Of a stretch of DNA of 57,252 nt, positions 25,551 to 32,663 are shown one piece after another (position 1 is the first letter of the stretch; each line of letters opens with the position of its first letter). The stretch is taken from the NCBI GenBank assembly GCA_025363655.1, contig JANYDK010000020.1, positions 1 to 57,252 on the forward strand. The letters run 5' to 3'. Source of the DNA: Deltaproteobacteria bacterium (GTDB lineage Bacteria > Myxococcota_A > Polyangia > Polyangiales > JADJMO01). The notes beneath the pieces are model-generated. The model worked only from the letters and a program-made list of their open reading frames with translations, had not been told where the DNA came from and did no database searches. The translations under genes were made by a program, and so were the position numbers.

Positions 25551-26483
25551 ATGCACCGCAACCGCCTCGCCGCACTCCACGCGCCGCATCAGGTCGTGCT
25601 CGCCGGCGATCGCGATTCCTTGCAGCACGTCGCAGGACTCCTTCGAGGCGCACTCGAGCAAGGCGCGCTCGAGGCTCCCGTCCTCCTCGAGCTCGATACG
25701 TCCGTCGACCCCGGTGCCTACGTCGGCAGGCTGACGACGCTCCTCGTGCGTCGCGGATCCGGCCCCATCGTCATCCATCACGACGGAGCGACGCTCGTCA
25801 TCGAGGGTGGTGACGAACAGCTCGCGATCCTCGGCAGCAACATCGCTTGGTTCGTCGCCGAAGAGTCGCCTGCCGATCCGCTCGCGCACCTCGCGCCGGC
25901 AGCCGAGATGTTACCGCCCACTTCGGGAATCGGTGAGTTTTCAGCGCTCGTGGCTGATCGGAGCCCCACGCAGCGCCGCGAAGATCTCCGTCGCGCGAGC
26001 AATTCCCGGCGGTTGCAGCTCGTAGGCGACGTAGATGGCGACCACATCATGTCCCAGGTCCATCGACCATCGCACCAGCTCGTCGAGCTCGGCGCGGAGC
26101 TTCACGCGTTGCAAAGGGAGATCGCGCGCGAGCAGCTCCACGTCTTCGACGCGCACGAGCTCGGTCGGCGACGCCGCATCGACATCGACCTCGAGGAGGA
26201 TGGCTCCGCGAAAGAGTGCGTCCGTCGCGAAGATGGCGCCACCCGGCTTGAGGACGACGCGGTGATCTTGCGCGTCGCGAAGCGCGGCGTGGATGCAGCC
26301 CGTCATGTCGAGCGGCACGTCGATGAAGAAGCGGCAGGGCGACGCGAAGAACGCGCGCTGACTCCAGTGCTCACCACGCACCGGGCGAGACGAGCTCGGC
26401 GGGGGCGGGACGCTCTCGCGGACGGAGGATGCGTTCATCAAGCTCCTACTTTTCCCCTTACGGCCATCCCCAGCGACAATTAA
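25551..26483 (+). CDS. uncharacterised ORF, 3' half antisense to another gene
   Basis: Open from ATG 25551 (TTG 25521 is also possible) to 26483. The first 130 residues read like a real protein: HAPHQVVLAGDRDSLQHVAG, LLELDTSVDPGAYVGRL, GPIVIHHDGATLVIEGGDEQLAILGSNI, then an acidic tail ending near 25938. From there the frame runs across the opposite strand of the gene at 25941-26438 and turns Arg-rich, as antisense reads of GC-rich genes do. A TGA at 25934 in the +1 frame would close the protein properly if one base were gained or lost. I do not recognise the family. The first half is fairly likely real, the rest is not. Confidence 0.35.
   Translation: MHRNRLAALHAPHQVVLAGDRDSLQHVAGLLRGALEQGALEAPVLLELDTSVDPGAYVGRLTTLLVRRGSGPIVIHHDGATLVIEGGDEQLAILGSNIAWFVAEESPADPLAHLAPAAEMLPPTSGIGEFSALVADRSPTQRREDLRRASNSRRLQLVGDVDGDHIMSQVHRPSHQLVELGAELHALQREIAREQLHVFDAHELGRRRRIDIDLEEDGSAKECVRREDGATRLEDDAVILRVAKRGVDAARHVERHVDEEAAGRREERALTPVLTTHRARRARRGRDALADGGCVHQAPTFPLTAIPSDN
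25941..26438 (-). CDS. conserved protein of an unrecognised family, copy 2
   Basis: 165 residues from ATG 26438, which has AGGAG 5 nt ahead. After a Ser/Pro-rich start of about 25 residues it follows copy 1 at 19359: FFIDVPLDMTGCIHAALRD, PGGAIFATDA, GAILLEVD, LLARDLP and LRAELDELVRWSMDLGHDVVAIYV. The two differ in the N-terminal lead and in the last 25 residues. No signal peptide or membrane helix is seen. It is on the opposite strand to all its neighbours and overlaps the 3' half of the plus-strand ORF from 25551. The paralogy is the best evidence that this strand is the coding one. Confidence 0.65.
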   Translation of the reverse strand: MNASSVRESVPPPPSSSRPVRGEHWSQRAFFASPCRFFIDVPLDMTGCIHAALRDAQDHRVVLKPGGAIFATDALFRGAILLEVDVDAASPTELVRVEDVELLARDLPLQRVKLRAELDELVRWSMDLGHDVVAIYVAYELQPPGIARATEIFAALRGAPISHER

Positions 26484-26548
26484 GCCCTCGTTGAGCCGTC
26501 ACTGACTCGCGAGTAGACGCGGCCTTTCCGCGGTGGTGAAACGCGAAT

Positions 26549-27352
26549 GTGACGACCTTTCCGTTCGCGCCAGGGCTCTTCGATGGACAAGTCGCGCTCG
26601 TGACCGGCGGCGGCACCGGCATCGGTCTGGCGACGGCGCGCCGGTTGGCCGCGCTCGGTGCCAAGGTGGCCATCGCTTCGCGCAAGCAGCCGAACCTCGA
26701 CGCCGGTCTCGCGTCGCTCGGCGAGGTGACCAAGTCCGAGAACCTCTTCGCGATGACGTGCGACACGCGCGAGGTCACGCAGGTCGAAGCGCTCGTCGAC
26801 GCAGTGCTCGCGAAGTTCGGTCGCATCGACGTCTTGATCAACAACGCCGGTGGTCAATTCCCCACCGCCGCGGAGAACCTCACCGCCAAAGGTTGGGAGG
26901 CGGTCATCCGCAACAACCTCAACGGCACCTGGTTCATGACCCACGCGGTGGCGACGCGCGCGATGATCCCGCAAAAACGTGGCCGAATCGTCAACGTCAT
27001 CGCCCAGATGTGGCGCGGATTTCCCGGCATGGTCCACACCGGCGCGGCTCGCGCGGGCGTCGACAACATGACCAAGACGCTCGCCGTCGAGTGGGCGCGC
27101 CACGGTATCCGCGTCAACGCGCTCGCTCCTGGCTTCATCAAGTCGAGCGGCACCGATCAATACCCGTCCGAGATCGTCGCCGTCGCGATCAAGGCCTCGC
27201 CGGTCAAGCGCGGGGGAACACCCGACGAGGTCGCGCGTCTCTGCGTCTTCCTCGCGAGCGATCAGCTCGATTTCGTCACCGGCGAGACGTGGTACATCGA
27301 CGGCGGTCAGAAGCTCTGGGGCGACGTGTTCCAGATCCCCGACGAGGCCTGA
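26549..27352 (+). CDS. SDR-family oxidoreductase, enoyl/dienoyl-CoA reductase-like
   Basis: 267 residues from GTG. Rossmann nucleotide motif TGGGTGIG (19-26), the NNAGG motif, and C-terminal SDR elements (PGFIKSSGT, SDQLDFVTGETWYIDGGQ). The usual YxxxK is not found: the region reads HTGAARAGVDN, as in the 2,4-dienoyl-CoA reductase and peroxisomal trans-2-enoyl-CoA reductase group, which use NADPH to reduce unsaturated acyl-CoA. An enoyl- or dienoyl-CoA reductase in fatty-acid breakdown is therefore the best reading. The stop TGA shares its last base with the ATG of the RNase H gene (TGATG), so the two are translated from one mRNA. Confidence 0.82.
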   Translation: MTTFPFAPGLFDGQVALVTGGGTGIGLATARRLAALGAKVAIASRKQPNLDAGLASLGEVTKSENLFAMTCDTREVTQVEALVDAVLAKFGRIDVLINNAGGQFPTAAENLTAKGWEAVIRNNLNGTWFMTHAVATRAMIPQKRGRIVNVIAQMWRGFPGMVHTGAARAGVDNMTKTLAVEWARHGIRVNALAPGFIKSSGTDQYPSEIVAVAIKASPVKRGGTPDEVARLCVFLASDQLDFVTGETWYIDGGQKLWGDVFQIPDEA

Positions 27353-28092
27353 TGCCCTGGATTCATGCCACGCTGCGCGGACAGAAGGTCCTCGCTCGCG
27401 CCGACGAGAACGGCAACCTTCGCTCCGAAGAGGGACGCGTCGAGATTCGCTACAAGCCGCAGGACGGCAAGGCGTACAGGGCGCTCGCCGGCAATCTCAC
27501 GGTCACGCCGTCGGAGAAGCCGCTCCCCGACGATCACTGCGCGGAAGCTGCTCCGGCCGCTGCGCCGAGCGGTTCGAAGTACGCGCAAGAGAAAGAGAAG
27601 AAGGCCGCCTCGGGCGCGCGCTTCTCGCGAGAGAACCCCGATCTCGTCGCCGGCAAATCGTCGCGTGAGGGCGAGTTCGTCGTCTTCACCGACGGCGCGT
27701 GCAGTGGAAATCCCGGTCCCGCCGGCGCTGGCTTCGTCGTCGTCGCGCCCGGTGGAGTCATCCGCGAGGGCTTCGAATTCCTCGGCACCGCGACCAACAA
27801 CGTCGCCGAGCTCACCGCAGTCCTCCGCGGGGTGCAGGCCATCGCCGACGTCAGCGCGCCCGCCCGCGTGCACACCGACTCCAGCTACTCGATCGGCGTC
27901 TTGCAGAAGGGTTGGAAGGCGAAGGCCAACCAAGAGCTGATCGCCGAGATTCGCGAGGTGCTGCAAGAGCGCCCGAACGTGCGTCTCGTCTACGTCCCGG
28001 GTCACGCCGGCGTGCCGCTCAACGAACGCGCCGACGAGCTCGCGCGCGAAGCGGTGACGAGCCGGAAGAAGAACTTGCTCGAGCCGCAGTGA
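27352..28092 (+). CDS. RNase HI-like protein with an N-terminal extension
   Basis: 246 residues. Residues about 105-240 are an RNase HI fold with the carboxylate quartet D114 (FTDGACSGNPGPAG), E153 (NNVAELTAV), D176 (VHTDSSYS) and D228 (NERADELA), plus H218 in the GHAGV loop, so an active RNA-DNA hybrid nuclease is expected. Residues 1-100 are an extra segment: a small beta domain (about 1-52) and a charged Ala/Lys-rich linker. It is not obviously the hybrid-binding domain of eukaryotic RNase H1. The family name is sure; whether it is the main RNase H of this genome is not known. A clear hairpin terminator follows. Confidence 0.86.
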   Translation: MPWIHATLRGQKVLARADENGNLRSEEGRVEIRYKPQDGKAYRALAGNLTVTPSEKPLPDDHCAEAAPAAAPSGSKYAQEKEKKAASGARFSRENPDLVAGKSSREGEFVVFTDGACSGNPGPAGAGFVVVAPGGVIREGFEFLGTATNNVAELTAVLRGVQAIADVSAPARVHTDSSYSIGVLQKGWKAKANQELIAEIREVLQERPNVRLVYVPGHAGVPLNERADELAREAVTSRKKNLLEPQ

Positions 28093-28104
28093 GCGCAAAA
28101 AAAG

Positions 28105-28142
28105 GAAACGCGGCGAGGTTTTCGACCCCGCCGCGTTTTCGT
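28105..28142. terminator. bidirectional intrinsic terminator
   Basis: Stem AACGCGGCG (107-115 of this hundred) with CGCCGCGTT (28129-28137), 13-base loop, an A-run upstream (28097-28103) and TTTTCG downstream. It lies between the RNase H stop and the stop of the convergent lipoprotein gene and can serve both. Confidence 0.8.
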
Positions 28143-28164
28143 CTTCACGTCATGACTGCGCGAA

Positions 28165-29553
28165 TCACGGCGGGGAGATCATGATCGGCTCGAAGTGCTG
28201 CACGGCCGTTCCGCCAGTGCCGCGCGTCGAGACGATGGCCATCAGCTCGTAGCCGTTCTTGCCGGCGGCGAGCACCTTGACCGTGACGTTGGCGATCTCG
28301 CCGTTGGTGCCCGAGGTCTTGTCGATGGTGATGTCGAGGTTGTGCGTCTTGGTCGTGCTGAAGGGACCGCCTTCAATCGACTTGAGCGTCCACGGATCGA
28401 TCTTCGCGTCGCTGTAGAAGCCGACCTGGAACGTCTTGCTCTCGCCGACGGCGATCGAATAGCCCTTGGTCTTGACCTTCCCCGACCCGAACTTGCTGAG
28501 GTCGAGGACGATGTCCTCGGGCGCGATCGTCGAGACGTTGAAGTACGGCACCTTGGTGACCGGCACGCAGGGGTTGTGTCCCGCCTTCGCGCTCGCGTTC
28601 GACCACTGGCGCTGCACCGAGTAGGTGAAGCCAGCCTCCGTCGTCGGACGATACGCGTAGTCTTGATAGACCTCGCAGAGGTCGCCGTTCTCGACGTTGA
28701 ACTGCATGAAGAAGTCCCACGCGAGGTGGGCGTCGTCGACGTCGGTCCAACCCGGCCCAGGCGACGACGTCTGCGGGTTCGGATCGAGCGTCGCTTCGGC
28801 GATTTCATGGCTCGACGAGAGCGTCGTCTCGCTGAGGATGCCGCCGCCGCGATCGCACTGCGGGAGAATCGCGTAGGCGACCTCCTTGCCGCCGATCTTG
28901 ACGCTGGTGTGGTAGCCACCGACGCCGCTGCTGCAGATCTCGGTGCCCTGGTAGAGGAACTTCGACTTCGGATCGACGTAGATGACGTAGATCGAATTGT
29001 CGGTCGGCACCGGCAGGCCGTACTTCGCCGGGTCGGCGAGGTGCGTCGTCAGCCAGCTCGCGAGGTCGTCGGTGCCGCGCGTGACGTTGACCGTCGCCGG
29101 GAGCGGATCGGTCATGCGCGCGTGGTTCGACGCGCCGCTGACCGCCGGGGAGATGCCGTACTCGGCGGTGATCTGCTTCCAGTAATCGGTCGCGCCGATC
29201 TTGTCGCCGAAGTCCTCGTAGTTGGCGGCGTTGGTGTCGCCCGGGAAGGTGATCGTCACGATCACCGGCGCGGTGAGCACGTTGCCGCCGTTGTTCTGCA
29301 GCATCGGCTGATCGGGCTTGAAGGCCGGGTAGGTCTCCGAGGGACCGCCCGTATCGGCAGGAGCCGCCGTGTCTTCTGCCGGCGCAGTGGTGTCGTCGGT
29401 CGGAGTGGTACCCGTGTCTGCCGTCGGAGTGCCGGTGTCGTCGCTGGGGACGCCCGTCTCGTCACCCGTCGCGCCAGTGTTGTCGCCCGAGACGCTCCCG
29501 CCGCAGCCGGCGAGGAGGATCGTTCCAATCACAGACAATTTGTGCAGTCTCAT
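28165..29553 (-). CDS. lipoprotein with a HExxE-type putative metalloprotease motif
   Basis: 462 residues from ATG 29553 (GGAG 8 nt upstream). Signal with lipobox LAGC near residue 17, then about 60 residues of Asp/Thr/Gly/Pro repeats, a common surface spacer in this genome. The middle region carries SSSHEIAEATLDP near residue 248; a HEIxEA-x-DP motif of this kind occurs in secreted proteins thought to be zinc peptidases, but no third ligand can be named from sequence alone. The C-terminal 110 residues look like a beta sandwich (KTFQVGFYSDAKIDPWTLKSI). It is at the surface or secreted. No enzymatic claim beyond the motif is made. Confidence 0.7.
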   Translation of the reverse strand: MRLHKLSVIGTILLAGCGGSVSGDNTGATGDETGVPSDDTGTPTADTGTTPTDDTTAPAEDTAAPADTGGPSETYPAFKPDQPMLQNNGGNVLTAPVIVTITFPGDTNAANYEDFGDKIGATDYWKQITAEYGISPAVSGASNHARMTDPLPATVNVTRGTDDLASWLTTHLADPAKYGLPVPTDNSIYVIYVDPKSKFLYQGTEICSSGVGGYHTSVKIGGKEVAYAILPQCDRGGGILSETTLSSSHEIAEATLDPNPQTSSPGPGWTDVDDAHLAWDFFMQFNVENGDLCEVYQDYAYRPTTEAGFTYSVQRQWSNASAKAGHNPCVPVTKVPYFNVSTIAPEDIVLDLSKFGSGKVKTKGYSIAVGESKTFQVGFYSDAKIDPWTLKSIEGGPFSTTKTHNLDITIDKTSGTNGEIANVTVKVLAAGKNGYELMAIVSTRGTGGTAVQHFEPIMISPP

Positions 29554-29852
29554 CGCCGCCACTCCTTCACAGGGAAATAACCGTGGGTTGCGGACCGTTG
29601 GATACGTCTACGGGCCGAATACATTGCGCGCCGCCAAGAGCAGGATCCGTTCCTGCTCGAATGCACATGGACGTTGTCCGTTTGTGCGCCGGCTACATTT
29701 CTGGTGCGAATTTCGTAATCGCCGCGTGCGTTTTCTGACAGCACCTGGCGTGGGTGCCTTAGTCGCACGTCCTGACCACAATCGCCAAACCGTGTGCGTC
29801 TCGGTTTTACAATTCCGGCAGGCGGTTCGAGCTCGCGGTTTGACGCGAAGAG
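29554..29852. other. intergenic stretch, no gene seen
   Basis: About 300 bases between ppdK and the downstream lipoprotein gene, both on the minus strand. It is less GC-rich than its surroundings, with frames on both strands that look non-coding. It probably holds the lipoprotein promoter. A short hairpin (GCACC/GGTGC at 29740-29756) lacks a T-run on the minus strand and is not a convincing terminator. Confidence 0.5.
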
Positions 29853-32615
29853 TCAGGTTTTGCTGGCGCGCTTGCTACGAATCGCTGCTTGGGCCGCCGA
29901 AAGACGCGCGATCGGCACGCGGAAGGGCGAGCAGCTGACGTAGTCGAGCCCGATGTCGTGGAAAAACTCCACCGAGTGCGGATCACCACCGTGCTCGCCA
30001 CAGATGCCGAGCTTCAGCCCCGGGCGGGTCGCGCGGCCGCGATCGCGCGCGATGCGCACGAGCTCGCCGACGCCCTCACGATCGATGCTGGTGAAGGGGC
30101 TGCGCGCGAGGATGCCTTGCGCGACGTAGACGGGGAGGAACGTCTTGTCGGCGTCGTCACGGCTGATGCCGAGGGTCGTCTGCGTGAGGTCGTTGGTGCC
30201 GAAGGAGAAGAACTCGGCGATCTCGGCGATCTCCCCGGCGCGCAACGCGGCGCGCGGCAGCTCGATCATCGTCCCGAATTGGTAGCGCACTTCGCGGCCA
30301 CGCTCGGCGAAGACCTTCTTCGCCTCGGCCTCCAAGATCTCTTTGCTGATTTGCAGCTCGCGCTTGCCGAAGACGAGCGGGATCATGATCTCGGGGAGCA
30401 CCTCGATGCCCTCGCCCTGCACGGTGATCGCCGCCTCGAGAATGGCGCGCACCTGCATCGCGTAGATTTCGGGATAGGTGATCGCGAGGCGGACGCCACG
30501 GTGGCCGAGCATCGGGTTCGATTCGGTCAGCTCCTCGGCGCGGCGCTTGATGGACGCAGCCGAGAGCCCCGACACCTGCGCGACGTGCGCGATTTGCTCT
30601 TCGGTGTGCGGGAGGAACTCGTGCAGCGGCGGATCGAGCAGGCGAATCGTCACCGGCAGGCCGCGCATTTCGCGGAAAATTCCCTCGAAATCTTCGCGCT
30701 GGAACGGCAGCAGCTTGGCGAGGCCGAGCGCGCGTTCGTCTTTGGTCTCGGCGACGATCACCTCGCGCATCGCATTGATGCGATCGTCTCCGAAGAACAT
30801 GTGCTCGGTACGGCAGAGGCCGATGCCCTCGGCGCCGTAGTTGCGAGCGGTGCGCGCGTCCTTCGGCGTGTCGCCGTTGGTGCGGACCCGGAGCGTGCGA
30901 CGCGCGTCGGCCCACGCCATCAGCTCGGAGTAGTCGCCCGAGAGCTGCGCCGGCTTCAGCGGCAAGGCGCCGCGGTAGACGGAGCCGGTGCCTCCGTCGA
31001 GCGAGATGACGTCGCCTTCGCGGAGCTCGAGCGTTTGCACGTTGCGACCGACCTCGTCGGCGAGGGCGACGCGGACGATCTTCTTGCGCTCGTCGACCGA
31101 GATCGCGCTGGTGCCGGCGACGCAGGGGGTGCCCATGCCGCGGGCGACGACGGCGGCGTGCGAGGTCATTCCCCCGCGCGCCGTGAGGATGCCCTTCGCG
31201 GCCTTCATGCCGTGGATGTCTTCCGGCGAGGTCTCGGTGCGCACGAGAATGACGGCTTCTCCACGTCCGGCGCGGCGCTCGGCCTCGTCGGCGGTGAAGA
31301 CGATGGCGCCGACGGCTGCACCGGGCGAGGCGTTGAGGCCGCGCGCGATCGGGAGCGTACGCTGGACGACTTCGGGGTCGAGCACCGGGTGGAGGAGTTG
31401 GTTCAGCGCCTCGGGATCGATGCGCATGATCGCTTCTTCTTCGTCGATGCGACCTGCTCTCACGAGCTCGATGGCGATGCGCAGCGCGGCCTTCCCCGAG
31501 CGCTTTCCCGATCGAGTCTGCAGGAGGTAGAGCTTCCCCTCCTGGATGGTGAACTCGATGTCCTGCATGTCGTTGAAGTGCTCTTCGAGCTTCTGCGCGA
31601 GCGCGTTGAACTCGTTGAAGAGCGCGGGCATCGCGAACTCGAGCGTCTCTTCGGCGGGGCCACCGGTGCCCTTGCTCAGCTTGCGCGGCGTGCGGATGCC
31701 GGCGACGACGTCCTCACCCTGTGCGTTGGGGAGCCACTCGCCGAGGAGGCGTCGCTCACCCGTCGACGGATCGCGCGTGAAGGCGACGCCGGTGGCGCTG
31801 GTCTCGCCCATGTTGCCGAAGACCATCGCCTGCACGTTGCACGCGGTGCCCCAGCTCGCCGGCAGGTTGTGGATCTTGCGGTAGGTAGCAGCGCGCGGGT
31901 TGTTCCACGACTGGAAGACCGCTTCGATCGCGCCCCAAAGCTGCTCGCGCACGTCTTGCGGGAAGGGCTTGCCCGTCTTCTCCAGTACGTGGGCCTGGAA
32001 CTTCTGCACCAGCTTCTGCAGCTGCGCCTCGCCGATCTCGCTGTCGGGCACTTGCCGCTTCAGCTCTTCGCCCTGCGTGCGGCGCGGATCGATGCCGCGT
32101 GACTGGGCCACTTCGCGACGCGCCTCGTCGAGCGCTTCCTCGAACGGCTCGCGCGAGAGGCCGAGGACGACGTCGGAGTACATGGTGACGAAGCGTCGAT
32201 AGGCGTCCCACGCGAAGCGCGCGTTGCCCGCCTTCTTCGCCAGGCCGGCGCAGGTCTCGTCGGTGAGCCCGAGGTTGAGGATGGTGTCCATCATCCCCGG
32301 CATCGAGGCACGCGCACCGCTGCGCACCGAGACGAGCAGCGGATTCTCCGCGTCGCCGAAGCGCATTCCGACGAGCTTCTCGATCTCGCCGAGCGAACGG
32401 AGGACGTCGGCCTCGATGTCCTTGATCACCGCTGCGCCGCGCTCCATGTAGGCGACGCTGACCTCGGTGGTGATGGTGAACCCGGGAGGAACGGGGACGC
32501 CGAGGTTGGTCATTTCGGCGAGACCTGCGCCTTTGCCGCCGAGGAGCTCCTTCTGCTTTGCGTTGCCTTCCGCCTTGCCAGCGCCGAAGAAGTAGACCTG
32601 CTTGCGATCCGTCAT
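29853..32615 (-). CDS. ppdK: pyruvate, phosphate dikinase
   Basis: 920 residues, typical for PPDK, which interconverts ATP + Pi + pyruvate and AMP + PPi + phosphoenolpyruvate. The N-terminal ATP-grasp region starts with LLGGKGAGLAEMTNLGVPVPPGFTITT. The central phosphohistidine loop is GGMTSHAAVVARGMGTPCVAG, near residue 485, and the C-terminal PEP/pyruvate barrel has GICGEHGGDP and SCSPFRVPIAR. All three domains are complete, and nothing suggests a regulatory protein alongside. It lies 48 bases downstream of glyS on the same strand and could be cotranscribed. Start ATG 32615 is preceded by a GAGGAG-like stretch. Confidence 0.96.
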   Translation of the reverse strand: MTDRKQVYFFGAGKAEGNAKQKELLGGKGAGLAEMTNLGVPVPPGFTITTEVSVAYMERGAAVIKDIEADVLRSLGEIEKLVGMRFGDAENPLLVSVRSGARASMPGMMDTILNLGLTDETCAGLAKKAGNARFAWDAYRRFVTMYSDVVLGLSREPFEEALDEARREVAQSRGIDPRRTQGEELKRQVPDSEIGEAQLQKLVQKFQAHVLEKTGKPFPQDVREQLWGAIEAVFQSWNNPRAATYRKIHNLPASWGTACNVQAMVFGNMGETSATGVAFTRDPSTGERRLLGEWLPNAQGEDVVAGIRTPRKLSKGTGGPAEETLEFAMPALFNEFNALAQKLEEHFNDMQDIEFTIQEGKLYLLQTRSGKRSGKAALRIAIELVRAGRIDEEEAIMRIDPEALNQLLHPVLDPEVVQRTLPIARGLNASPGAAVGAIVFTADEAERRAGRGEAVILVRTETSPEDIHGMKAAKGILTARGGMTSHAAVVARGMGTPCVAGTSAISVDERKKIVRVALADEVGRNVQTLELREGDVISLDGGTGSVYRGALPLKPAQLSGDYSELMAWADARRTLRVRTNGDTPKDARTARNYGAEGIGLCRTEHMFFGDDRINAMREVIVAETKDERALGLAKLLPFQREDFEGIFREMRGLPVTIRLLDPPLHEFLPHTEEQIAHVAQVSGLSAASIKRRAEELTESNPMLGHRGVRLAITYPEIYAMQVRAILEAAITVQGEGIEVLPEIMIPLVFGKRELQISKEILEAEAKKVFAERGREVRYQFGTMIELPRAALRAGEIAEIAEFFSFGTNDLTQTTLGISRDDADKTFLPVYVAQGILARSPFTSIDREGVGELVRIARDRGRATRPGLKLGICGEHGGDPHSVEFFHDIGLDYVSCSPFRVPIARLSAAQAAIRSKRASKT

Positions 32616-32663
32616 GGGGCTCCTCGTCCGTTTCTTTCTCGTGAATCGTCGGGAATCGGAAAA

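Noticed and set aside
29740-29756. Hairpin after ppdK as a terminator
   Set aside because: Stem is only 5 bp with a 7-base loop and no T-run on the transcribed strand.
29369-29938. Plus-strand frame in the ppdK-lipoprotein gap
   Set aside because: Starts within the lipoprotein's antisense strand, no motif, no ribosome-binding site.
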